From: Phycisphaeraceae bacterium | Lineage (GTDB): Bacteria > Planctomycetota > Phycisphaerae > Phycisphaerales > Phycisphaeraceae | DNA length: 6,627 bases | NCBI GenBank assembly: GCA_020850375.1 | Contig: JADZET010000329.1 | Span: 1 to 6,627, forward strand | Reading direction: 5' to 3' | Shown: positions 1-6,430 of the stretch, one piece after another | How the letters are laid out: each line of letters begins with the position of its first letter | Position numbering within the stretch: the first letter of the stretch is position 1 | The notes under the pieces: model-generated | Database searches by the model: none | What the model saw: only the letters and a program-made list of their open reading frames with translations | What the model was told of the DNA's origin: nothing | Translations under genes and position numbers: made by a program

Positions 1-590
1 CGAATCTGCTCTCGTCGGCGGTGGCGCAGGTGAGCTTCACCGCCATCGCCGCGCCCGAGCCGCGCTTCTTCCAGCTCCACGATCTGGTGACGATCATCAT
101 CAGCGAGTCAAGCCAGGCGGACTCCTCGGCCAAGCTCGACACCTCCAAGGAATCCAACATCGAAGGCGAGTTGTCGCAGCTGCCGGGCTTCGACCTGAGC
201 AAGCTGCTGGATCTGCAGTTCACCCAGGCCGTCGGCGACAGCGGCCAGACGTCGCCGAAGGTCGCGCTCGAGTTCAAGAACGATTTCAAGGGCGATGGGA
301 AGTACTCCCGCAAGGACAGCTTCACCGCCCGCATCACGGCCGAGGTGGTGGACGTCAAGCCCAACGGCAACATCGTGCTCGAGGCCCGCAAGTTCATCCA
401 GACGGACAAGGAGACGCAGGAGATCGTCCTGACCGGCACCTGCCGGGCCGAGGACGTCCGGACGGACAACACGGTGCTGTCGACGCAGCTGTTCGATCTG
501 CGGCTGGTCAAGAACAGCACCGGCGAGCTCAAGAAGACCTCCAAGAAGGGCTGGCTGACCAAGGTGTTCGACACGATCTTCAACTTCTAA
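1..590 (+). CDS. flgH: Flagellar L-ring protein FlgH (5' end missing)
   Basis: FlgH forms the L-ring in the outer membrane, the bushing through which the flagellar rod turns. The reading frame is open from the left edge (first full codon at 3) to the TAA at 588-590, giving 195 visible residues. The GTG at 21 is an internal valine and not a convincing start. Family features seen are the PEPRFFQLHDLVTIII stretch, matching the region that precedes the FlgH core, a central F-x-G-x-G-x-Y/F segment (DFKGDGKYSRKDSFTARIT), the strand VKPNGNIVLEARK, and the end GWLTKVFDTIFNF, equivalent to the GWLQRFF-type C-terminus of enteric FlgH. The missing N-terminus would hold the signal peptide and, in classical members, the lipoprotein cysteine, so lipidation cannot be judged. 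flgI follows after 10 bases and is probably translationally coupled. Confidence 0.93.
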   Translation, partial: NLLSSAVAQVSFTAIAAPEPRFFQLHDLVTIIISESSQADSSAKLDTSKESNIEGELSQLPGFDLSKLLDLQFTQAVGDSGQTSPKVALEFKNDFKGDGKYSRKDSFTARITAEVVDVKPNGNIVLEARKFIQTDKETQEIVLTGTCRAEDVRTDNTVLSTQLFDLRLVKNSTGELKKTSKKGWLTKVFDTIFNF

Positions 591-592
591 GG
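589..592 (+). promoter_or_regulatory. Ribosome binding site of flgI
   Basis: AAGG lies 8 bases before the ATG at 601 and overlaps the flgH stop codon (TAAGG). A ribosome terminating on flgH therefore sits on the flgI start region, which suggests coupling. Confidence 0.55.
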
Positions 593-600
593 CGCGACGC

Positions 601-1695
601 ATGACGCTCGGGACGTTTGGCGGAAAGATCGGTTTGACGGCGGCGGTGATCGCCCTGGCGGTCGGGGCGTCGTCGTCCGTCCACGGCGTGCAGGTGCGCG
701 ACGTGGTGCGGATCAAGGGCGCCGAGTCGAGCAAGCTGGTGGGGATGGGGCTGGTCGTGGGTCTCAAGGGCACGGGCGACGGCGGAAAATTCCTGCCGGC
801 GATGCGTCCCCTGGCGGCGGTGATCCAACGCCTGATGGACCCCAACGTCGTCGCCTCGGAGCTCAAGGACGCCAAGAACGTCGCCCTGGTGGCGCTCGAG
901 GCGACGATCGGCTCCGGCGGCGTGCGTGAGGGCGACCGCGTGGACGTCTACGTCAGCGCCATCGGCTCGGCCAAGAGCCTCGAGGGCGGAAGGTTGTTCC
1001 TGATCCCCATGACCGGCCCTCTGCCGGACTCGCCGGTGTTCGCCTTTGCCTCCGGGCCGGTGACCATCGAGGACGCAATCACCCCGACCGTCGGCGTCAT
1101 CAAGGACGGGGCGCAGCTGACCCGCGACGTCATGGCCCAGTACCTCAACGAGCTCGGGCAGATCACGCTGGTGATCAACAGCGAGTCGGCCGGCTGGACC
1201 GTGGCCCACGCCATCGCGGACCTGATCAACCACGAGCTCGACCCCGAGTCGCTTTCGATCGCCCAGGCCGCCGACCCCAAGAATGTCGTGGTGACCATGC
1301 CCATGTGGGAGCGGAACCGCCCGGCGGCATTCATCAGCCGGATCCTCCAGGGCTACCTCGACCTCTCGGCCGTCAACACCGGGGCGCGTGTGCTGATCAA
1401 CGCCAAGACCCAGACCATCATCGTCGGGGCCGACGTGCAGATCTCCCCCGTGATCATCTCCCACAAGGGACTGACCATCACCACCATCACCCCGCAGCCC
1501 CCCCCAACCGAGCAGAACCCGGACGTGACCACCAGCGGATTCGTCCCGATCGACCCCGAGAATCGCGGCGGCACCAAGCTGCGTGAACTGCTCGACGCGC
1601 TCGAGCAGCTCAAGGTCCCGGCCTCCGAGCGCATCGAGATCGTCCGCGAGCTCAAACGCATCGGAAAGCTCCACGCCGAACTCATCACCGAATAA
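601..1695 (+). CDS. flgI: Flagellar P-ring protein FlgI
   Basis: FlgI is the periplasmic protein that assembles as the P-ring around the distal rod in the peptidoglycan layer. The product is 364 residues, almost the same as enteric FlgI (365). The ATG at 601 is supported by an upstream AAGG and by a Sec signal peptide: lysine at residue 9, a hydrophobic stretch at about 11-23, and probable cleavage after VHG (29), so the mature protein begins VQVRDVVRIKG. Family blocks are GMGLVVGLKGTGDG (48-61), SAKSLEGGRLFLIPMTGPL (123-141), ARVLINAKTQTIIVGADV (262-279) followed by ISHKGLTIT (286-294), a Pro-rich flexible linker (298-322), and the C-terminal helical segment LRELLDALEQLKVPASERIE to the end. 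No cysteine occurs in the whole protein, unlike enteric FlgI, which has a stabilising disulfide. Long antisense frames over this gene are compositional shadows. Confidence 0.96.
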   Translation: MTLGTFGGKIGLTAAVIALAVGASSSVHGVQVRDVVRIKGAESSKLVGMGLVVGLKGTGDGGKFLPAMRPLAAVIQRLMDPNVVASELKDAKNVALVALEATIGSGGVREGDRVDVYVSAIGSAKSLEGGRLFLIPMTGPLPDSPVFAFASGPVTIEDAITPTVGVIKDGAQLTRDVMAQYLNELGQITLVINSESAGWTVAHAIADLINHELDPESLSIAQAADPKNVVVTMPMWERNRPAAFISRILQGYLDLSAVNTGARVLINAKTQTIIVGADVQISPVIISHKGLTITTITPQPPPTEQNPDVTTSGFVPIDPENRGGTKLRELLDALEQLKVPASERIEIVRELKRIGKLHAELITE

Positions 1696-1737
1696 CCCCC
1701 CCAGAAGTTGAGTCCGGTGCACACGAGATGCAGGATC

Positions 1738-1741
1738 AAGG
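1738..1741 (+). promoter_or_regulatory. Ribosome binding site deciding the flgJ start
   Basis: AAGG lies 7 bases before the ATG at 1749. The in-frame ATG at 1728 has only GAG directly abutting it and no usable spacing, so this site favours the start at 1749. Confidence 0.55.
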
Positions 1742-1748
1742 CAGAAGC

Positions 1749-2165
1749 ATGATGACAGCCCCGGTCGACAGCAAACTCAGCGTGGCCAGCCCGGCGTCGG
1801 GCGCCGCGGCGGTCTGGTCGGCCGCGAGCCGGGCCGATGACACGCGCTTCGAGCGGGAGCTCGCTTCGGCCCAGGGGAAAGTCAACGGCCGCAAGGGGCA
1901 GGCCCGCAAGGCCGCGGAGCAGCTCGTATCAACGGCCCTGGTGGTCCCGCTGCTCAAGCAGATGCGGCAGGACCCCTTCCGCACCGAGCTCTTCCACGGC
2001 GGGCAGGCGGAGGAGACCTTCGGCAGCCAGCTCGACCAGATCTTCGCCGACCGCACCGTCCAGGGGGCCAACTTCCCCCTGGTCAGCGCCATCGAGAAGC
2101 AACTCCTGACCCGGATGGAGCTGACGGCCCCCACGATGCCCAACCAGGTGAACATCCATGGATAA
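1749..2165 (+). CDS. flgJ: FlgJ-type rod-binding protein, single domain
   Basis: This is a rod-assembly (rod cap/scaffold) protein acting in the periplasm. The 138-residue product has a low-complexity Ala/Ser-rich N-terminus (about 1-50) and then a rod-binding domain at about 53-122. Signature parts are KAAEQLVSTALVVPLLKQMR (matching the AAxQFEALFLxxMLKxMR-type helix), the LFHGGQAEETFGSQLDQIFAD segment, and FPLVSAIEKQLL near the end. Nothing corresponds to the peptidoglycan hydrolase half of enteric FlgJ (about 313 residues), so the cell must use a separate enzyme to open the wall, as in other lineages with short FlgJ. I chose 1749 over 1728 because of the AAGG ribosome site; 1752 (a second adjacent ATG) is equally possible. 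The last 8 bases overlap flgN. Confidence 0.85.
   Translation: MMTAPVDSKLSVASPASGAAAVWSAASRADDTRFERELASAQGKVNGRKGQARKAAEQLVSTALVVPLLKQMRQDPFRTELFHGGQAEETFGSQLDQIFADRTVQGANFPLVSAIEKQLLTRMELTAPTMPNQVNIHG
2146..2150 (+). promoter_or_regulatory. Ribosome binding site of flgN
   Basis: AGGTG inside the flgJ coding end lies 7 bases before the ATG at 2158. Together with the ATGGATAA start/stop overlap it indicates translational coupling of flgJ and flgN. Confidence 0.5.
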
Positions 2166-2676
2166 GACCGCCCTGACGAAGAAGCTCGACGAGCTCGAGA
2201 AGATCCTCGAGCAGCAGATCGCCCTGCACAAGATGCTCCTGATGGCCCTGGGGCGCAAGCACCAGGCGATCCGCCAGAGCAAGACGGCCGAGATGGAGGC
2301 CTGCTGCCTCCAGGAGAACCAGCACCTCCAGGCCATCGGCGAGGCCGAGAAGCAGCGCCAGACGCTCGTCGCGGAGCTGACGCTGGCGATGGACCCGCGG
2401 GCCTCGGCCCCCATGACCCTGCTGCAGCTGGCCGAACGCCAGGCCGAGCCATGGCGCACCCGACTGCTGATGCGGCGGCTGGAATTGCGTGAGCTGGCCG
2501 AGAAGACCCGCACCCAGTCGAGCATCGCCCGCAAGGCGGCCGAGTCGCTCCTGCGCCACGTGCAGGGCCTGATGCAGACCATCAGCCAGGCCGTCGGCGG
2601 CGGGGCGGTGTACGGCGCCAGCGGCGCGTTGCCGCAGCGATCCATGAAGCTGAGCACCTTCAGCACCACCGCGTAA
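2158..2676 (+). CDS. flgN: FlgN-family flagellar export chaperone
   Basis: This is the likely cytosolic chaperone that keeps FlgK and FlgL soluble and delivers them to the flagellar type III export gate. The 172-residue product is almost entirely helical and charged, with heptad-like leucines over 1-140. Family features are the opening LDELEKILEQQIALHKMLL followed by LGRKHQAIRQ (31-40), the ENQHLQAIGEAEKQRQTLV segment (53-71), and a flexible tail with VYGASGALP (151-159) and STFSTTA at the end, comparable to the client-binding C-terminal region of FlgN. A Cys-Cys pair sits at 49-50. FlgN proteins are poorly conserved, so the call rests on length, helical pattern, the Tyr-Gly tail and position directly before flgK. 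The start at 2158 overlaps flgJ by 8 bases. Confidence 0.8.
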   Translation: MDKTALTKKLDELEKILEQQIALHKMLLMALGRKHQAIRQSKTAEMEACCLQENQHLQAIGEAEKQRQTLVAELTLAMDPRASAPMTLLQLAERQAEPWRTRLLMRRLELRELAEKTRTQSSIARKAAESLLRHVQGLMQTISQAVGGGAVYGASGALPQRSMKLSTFSTTA

Positions 2677-2722
2677 GGACGACCACGGACCAAGATCTCT
2701 CTCGACGTCACGGACGACGCTC
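2677..2722 (+). other. flgN-flgK spacer, no clear signal
   Basis: This 46-base gap contains GGACGAC twice (2677-2683 and 2712-2718). The second copy supplies a weak GGA ribosome site 8 bases before the flgK ATG. I see no convincing promoter or terminator. Confidence 0.4.
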
Positions 2723-4444
2723 ATGGGACTCAGCAGCGCACTACAGATCGGCCGCTCGGGACTTCTGGCCAGCCAGACCGCCCTGGAGGTCACCGGCCAG
2801 AACATCTCGAACCTGACCACGCGCGGGTATCACCGCCAGTCGGCCGTGCTGGCGGCGAGCGCGGCCGCGGCCACCGGCGCCAACGCCTTCATGGGCCGGG
2901 GCGTGCAGATCATCGAGATCCTGCGCCACGCCGACGACGCCCTGGCCAGCCGGCTGCGCTCGAGCGTGTCCGACCAGGCCCGCTCCTCCGTCCAGAGCGA
3001 GGTGCTCGCCCAGGTCCAGACGCTCGAGAACGCCCTGGACGACACCGGCAACAACCTCTCGGGCCAGCTCGACGCCTTCTTCGCCGCCTGGCAGAGCCTC
3101 CAGAGCAACCCGCAGAGCGCCGAGTATCGCCACCTGGTCGTCCTCGAGGGCCAGAACCTGGCGCTCGAGGCCCGCACGCTCCGCTCGAGCCTCGGCCAGG
3201 TGCAGGCACAGCTCGGCCAGCAGATCGACCAGGCCGCCGTGACGGTCAACGACCTCCTGAGTCAGCTCGGCACGCTCAACCAAGAGATCGCCGTCACCCA
3301 GGGATCGGCCAACCCCGGCGGCAACGGCCTGCGCGACCAGCGCGACCAGGTCCTCGGGCAGCTTGCCGAGTACCTGGACATCTCGACCGTCCAGCGGCCC
3401 AACGGGGCGGTGGACGTTTACGTCGGGTCGCAGCCGCTGGTCCTGGCCGGCCAGAGCCGCGGCGTGACCGTCGAGCGCGCCACCGTCAACGGTCAGCTCC
3501 AGCTCAAGCTCACCATCACCGCCGACCAGACCCAGATCCAGCCCAACTCCGGCAAGCTCGCCGGCCTGGTGCAGGGCTGGAACCAGGACGTCGGCGGCGC
3601 CATCAGCACCCTCGACACGCTGACCCGCCAGGTGGTCCTCCAGGTCAACAAGATTCACAGCCAGGGCAAGGGGCTGACGGGCTTTACGTCGGTGACGGGC
3701 AGCTACGCCGTGGCCGACGCCGCCGCGGCCCTGGGCAGCCAGGCGGCCGGGCTGGACTTCCCGCCCCAGAACGGCAGCTTCCGCATCACGGTTCGGCAGA
3801 AATCCACGGGGGCTGAGACCACGCAGGAGATCCCCGTGTCGCTCAACGGCACGGCCGGCGACACGACGCTCTCGAGCCTGGCGGCGAGCATCAACGCCAT
3901 GCCCAACGTCTCGGCCTCGATCGGGTCGGACGGCCGGCTGACGATCACGGCCGGCGGCGGCGACTTCGAGGTCTACTTCAGCGACGACACCAGCGGCATC
4001 CTCGCGGGCCTGGGGATCAACACCTTCTTCACCGGCTCCTCGGCCCGGGACATCCAGGTCAATGACCTCTTGGTCTCGGACAAGAATTACCTCGCCGCCG
4101 CCGGGCGCGACCCCGTCAGCGGGGAGCTATCGAGCAACGGCAACGCCCAGACGATGGCGGCCCTGCGGGGGAACCCCCTCTCGGCCCTGGGCGGCGACAC
4201 GCTCGGGTCGGCCTGGCAGCGCCACGTCACCGAGTACGGCAGCCGGCTCGACCAGGCCCAGCAGCAGCTCCAGGCCGACACGCTTGTCCAGCAGAACCTC
4301 GAGGCCCAGCAGTCGGCCATCTCCGGCGTCAACGCCGATGAGGAGGCCATCAACCTCATGACCTTCCAGACAACCTACCAGGCCAACGCCCGATTCCTGA
4401 ACGTCGTCAACAGCATGATGGACACGCTGCTGAGCCTGCTCTAA
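2723..4444 (+). CDS. flgK: Hook-filament junction protein FlgK (HAP1)
   Basis: FlgK is the first junction protein, secreted by the flagellar export apparatus and placed between hook and FlgL. The product is 573 residues (enteric FlgK 547). The N-terminal rod/hook motif is clear: SALQIGRSGLLASQTALEVT then GQNISNLTTRGYHRQ (25-39). Helical D0/D1 features follow, including the FFAAWQSLQSNPQSAEYR block (119-136) and NGLRDQRDQVLGQLAEYLDI (201-220). The C-terminal half has the GNAQTMAALR block (473-482) and the diagnostic end SGVNADEEAINLMTFQTTYQ (534-553) followed by QANARFLNVVNSMMDTLL. Residues about 348-433 form a module like the flagellin hook IN motif (see separate entry). The gene follows flgN by 46 bases with only a weak ribosome site, and flgL follows after 27 bases. 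Confidence 0.97.
   Translation: MGLSSALQIGRSGLLASQTALEVTGQNISNLTTRGYHRQSAVLAASAAAATGANAFMGRGVQIIEILRHADDALASRLRSSVSDQARSSVQSEVLAQVQTLENALDDTGNNLSGQLDAFFAAWQSLQSNPQSAEYRHLVVLEGQNLALEARTLRSSLGQVQAQLGQQIDQAAVTVNDLLSQLGTLNQEIAVTQGSANPGGNGLRDQRDQVLGQLAEYLDISTVQRPNGAVDVYVGSQPLVLAGQSRGVTVERATVNGQLQLKLTITADQTQIQPNSGKLAGLVQGWNQDVGGAISTLDTLTRQVVLQVNKIHSQGKGLTGFTSVTGSYAVADAAAALGSQAAGLDFPPQNGSFRITVRQKSTGAETTQEIPVSLNGTAGDTTLSSLAASINAMPNVSASIGSDGRLTITAGGGDFEVYFSDDTSGILAGLGINTFFTGSSARDIQVNDLLVSDKNYLAAAGRDPVSGELSSNGNAQTMAALRGNPLSALGGDTLGSAWQRHVTEYGSRLDQAQQQLQADTLVQQNLEAQQSAISGVNADEEAINLMTFQTTYQANARFLNVVNSMMDTLLSLL
3764..4021 (+). other. Flagellin hook IN-like module within FlgK
   Basis: Residues about 348-433 of FlgK read as a beta-rich module: FRITVRQKSTG, then a variable hairpin, TTLSSLAASINAM (the helix with the IN dipeptide), VSASIGSDGRLTITAGG, and GILAGLGI at the end. 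The order strand, helix with IN, strand, strand, then x-LGI is the same as in the three modules of FlgL downstream. It probably lies in the surface-exposed domain of the junction. Confidence 0.6.
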
Positions 4445-4460
4445 CACCGTCCGGCCCCGC

Positions 4461-4464
4461 GAGG
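4461..4464 (+). promoter_or_regulatory. Ribosome binding site of flgL
   Basis: GAGG lies 7 bases before the ATG at 4472, in the 27-base flgK-flgL gap. Confidence 0.5.
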
Positions 4465-4471
4465 CCCGCCC

Positions 4472-6421
4472 ATGAACTCCATCAGCCTCCAGACCAACCG
4501 CACCTCGAGCCTCTCGAGCACCGACACCTTCCTGATCGGCCTGCGCCGCACCCAGCTCCAGCTCCAGCAGATCCAGGAGCAGGTCTCGAGCCAGAAGCGG
4601 GTGAGCACCGCCTCGGACGACCCCGGCGCCACCGGCTCGATCGTCTCGCTCCAGTCCCGCCAGCGCCAGCGAGACGCCGACAAGACCATGCTCACCAACG
4701 CCGGCGCCATGCTCGGCGTGATCGGCAATTCCCTGGGCACACTCAGCGGCGACCTGGTCCAGCGGGCGATCACCCTGGCCCTGCAGCAGAACGGCCTGAC
4801 CGACCCCGAACGCACGGCCGCGTCCCAGGAGGTCGACTCGATCCTCCAGTCCGTGCTCCAGATCGCCAACGGCGACCACCTGGGCGTGTGGCTCTTCGGC
4901 GGCGACACCGACAACTCCATCGGCGACAAGCTCTTCGCCGAGACCACCGCCGGCGGCGTGCAGTACCTGGGGTCGACCAAGAACCTCAAGGTTCAGGCCG
5001 GCGTCGACGGGCTGATCGACCTGAACTCCAACGGCGTCGAGGCCTTCGGCACGCTCTCGCTGCGGGTCAAGGGCACCAAGGACCTCAACATCAGGCCCAC
5101 CGCCCAGACGCGTCTGGATGATCTCAACGGCGCCCTGGACGAGGGCATCCGCCGCGGATCGTTCCTCATCAGCGTCGACGGCGCGGACGTCGAGGTCGAC
5201 CTGACCGACGCCAACACGCTCGGTGACGTGGTCACGCGGGCCAACGCCGCCCTGGGCGCCGCCGGATCGCTGAGCATCTCCGCCTCAGGGCTGCAGGTCG
5301 TCGTCGCGCCCGGTCACACCGTGGCGATCAGCGACATCGGACAGCGGAACACCGCCGCCGACCTGGGCATCGTCATGGCGGACACCCCCGGCCCCGCGGT
5401 CACGCCCGCGTCCCCGGCGGACCTCGACCCCCGGCTCACCGCGTTGAGCACCCTGGCCAGCCTCGGCGCCACCGTCGACTGGACCAGCGGCCTGCGGATC
5501 AGCCAGGGCAGCACCACCAAGGTCGCCGACTTCTCCACAGCCGTGACGGTCCAGGACCTGATCACCGCCGTGGACCAACTGGACATGGGCGTGCGTCTGC
5601 GGATCAACGACGCGGGCACGGGCCTGGACCTGGTCAGCGCCGTCAGCGGGACGCGGCTGTCGATCGGTGAGAACGGCGGGACGACGGCCACGGACCTGGG
5701 GCTGCGGACGTTCGACCTGAGCACCAAGCTCTCGGACTTCCGCTACGGGGCGGGCGTCGAGGCCACGACCAGCTCGGCCAACGACTTCACGATTCAGCTT
5801 CACGACGGCCGGAGCTTCGAGGTCAAGGTGGGGGGATTGTCCACGGTCGAGGAAGTGATCGAGGCCATCAACTCCGCGGCCGGCGGGGCCGGGATCCTGC
5901 CGGCTGACTTCACGGCCGGGCTGGCGACGACCGGCAACGGCCTGACCCTGACGGACAACACGGTCGGCGGCGGCTCGCTCAAGGTCACCGCCATCGGCGA
6001 CAGCTGGGCCGCGTCGGACCTGGGGATCCTCGCCGACGCCGGGCCGAGCACGATGATGACCGGGGCGGACGTCGCCAAGGTCCAGGTCGACAGCGTCTTC
6101 ACCAACCTCCAGGCCCTCTACGACGCGCTGGAGAATAACGATCTGCGTGGCATCACGTTTGCTGGAGAGAAACTCCAGCAGAACCAGGATCAGTTGATCC
6201 AGGTCGCGGCGAGCGTCGGCGTTCGCCAACGGCAGGTCGAGGACCTGCTCTCGCGGAATCAGGACGTGGATGTCATGGAAAAACAGCACCTGAGCAATCT
6301 GCAGGACCTGGACCTGGCCGAGGCCATCATCCAGCTCTCGCAGCTAGAGATTCAGTACCAGGCGAGCCTCCAGATCGGCTCGACGTTGATGCAACAGACC
6401 TTGTTCGACTTCTTGCGCTAA
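4472..6421 (+). CDS. flgL: Enlarged hook-filament junction protein FlgL (HAP3)
   Basis: FlgL is the second junction protein, sitting on FlgK and giving the docking surface for flagellin. The product is 649 residues, about twice the enteric form (317). Both ends are typical: N-terminal helices with RVSTASDDPGATG (43-55, the family's SDDP motif) and the LFGGDTDN segment (141-148), and a C-terminal helical D1/D0 part from about 535 with VGVRQRQVEDLL (582-593), LSNLQDLDLAEAIIQLSQLE (607-626) and TLFDFLR at the end. The extra length lies between about 200 and 535 and contains three tandem, diverged modules each ending in A-A/T/S-D-L-G-I/L. Such modules are known from FliD and some flagellins. FliD or flagellin is less likely because of the SDDP and ASLQIGSTLMQQTLFDFL features and position after flgK. 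The stop codon lies inside a stem-loop. Confidence 0.93.
   Translation: MNSISLQTNRTSSLSSTDTFLIGLRRTQLQLQQIQEQVSSQKRVSTASDDPGATGSIVSLQSRQRQRDADKTMLTNAGAMLGVIGNSLGTLSGDLVQRAITLALQQNGLTDPERTAASQEVDSILQSVLQIANGDHLGVWLFGGDTDNSIGDKLFAETTAGGVQYLGSTKNLKVQAGVDGLIDLNSNGVEAFGTLSLRVKGTKDLNIRPTAQTRLDDLNGALDEGIRRGSFLISVDGADVEVDLTDANTLGDVVTRANAALGAAGSLSISASGLQVVVAPGHTVAISDIGQRNTAADLGIVMADTPGPAVTPASPADLDPRLTALSTLASLGATVDWTSGLRISQGSTTKVADFSTAVTVQDLITAVDQLDMGVRLRINDAGTGLDLVSAVSGTRLSIGENGGTTATDLGLRTFDLSTKLSDFRYGAGVEATTSSANDFTIQLHDGRSFEVKVGGLSTVEEVIEAINSAAGGAGILPADFTAGLATTGNGLTLTDNTVGGGSLKVTAIGDSWAASDLGILADAGPSTMMTGADVAKVQVDSVFTNLQALYDALENNDLRGITFAGEKLQQNQDQLIQVAASVGVRQRQVEDLLSRNQDVDVMEKQHLSNLQDLDLAEAIIQLSQLEIQYQASLQIGSTLMQQTLFDFLR
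5108..5377 (+). repeat. FlgL module 1 (hook IN-like protein repeat)
   Basis: Residues about 213-302 of FlgL: helix TRLDDLNGALDEG, strand GSFLISVDGADVEVDL, helix TLGDVVTRANAAL, strands SLSISASGLQVVV, and closing NTAADLGI. It is the first of three protein-level repeats. The nucleotide copies are strongly diverged, so this is an old duplication. Confidence 0.6.
5429..5713 (+). repeat. FlgL module 2 (hook IN-like protein repeat)
   Basis: Residues about 320-414 of FlgL: TALSTLASLGATV, strand GLRISQGSTTKVADF, helix TVQDLITAVDQL, strands VRLRINDAGTGLDLV, and closing TTATDLGL. A Pro-rich linker (about 305-320) separates it from module 1. Confidence 0.6.
5723..6037 (+). repeat. FlgL module 3 (hook IN-like protein repeat)
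   Basis: Residues about 418-522 of FlgL: TKLSDFRYGAGVEA, strand DFTIQLHDGRSFEVKV, helix TVEEVIEAINSA (with the IN dipeptide), a longer insertion (about 470-485), strand GNGLTLTDNT, and closing WAASDLGI. This is the copy closest to the family motif. Confidence 0.65.
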
Positions 6422-6430
6422 GAGCGCAAG
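6412..6430 (+). terminator. Stem-loop over the flgL stop codon, possible weak terminator
   Basis: CTTGCGCT (6412-6419) and AGCGCAAG (6423-6430) form a perfect 8-bp stem with a 3-base AAG loop. The flgL TAA runs from the last stem base into the loop. Only GTTT follows, so it lacks the long U tract of a strong intrinsic terminator. It may instead protect the 3' end or take part in an alternative fold with 6433-6438. Confidence 0.35.

Noticed and set aside
21..23. GTG at 21 as a true start of flgH
   Set aside because: The frame stays open to the left edge, and a start here would leave FlgH without any signal peptide. It is an internal codon of a truncated gene.
580..1722. Long minus-strand open frame of 380 codons opposite flgI
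   Set aside because: It is a compositional shadow of a GC-rich gene. The translation is low-complexity and rich in Asp, Gly, His and Arg, and the plus-strand FlgI is unmistakable.
1728..1748. Earlier in-frame ATG for flgJ at 1728
   Set aside because: There is no ribosome site at proper spacing, whereas AAGG precedes the ATG at 1749 by 7 bases.
1696..1748. Possible promoter between flgI and flgJ (TTGAGT near 1709)
   Set aside because: No matching -10 element at a suitable distance, and the gap lies within a tight same-strand operon.
2179..2205. Local GAGCTC/CTCGAG palindromes in flgN, also elsewhere
   Set aside because: They result from the frequent Glu-Leu and Leu-Glu codons (CTC, GAG) in helical coding sequence, not from a regulatory repeat.
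5285..6289. Minus-strand open frame of 334 codons opposite flgL, with similar ones opposite flgK (2741-3658) and flgN (2083-2820)
   Set aside because: These show the same pattern: no recognisable family, skewed composition, and full overlap with well-supported flagellar genes.
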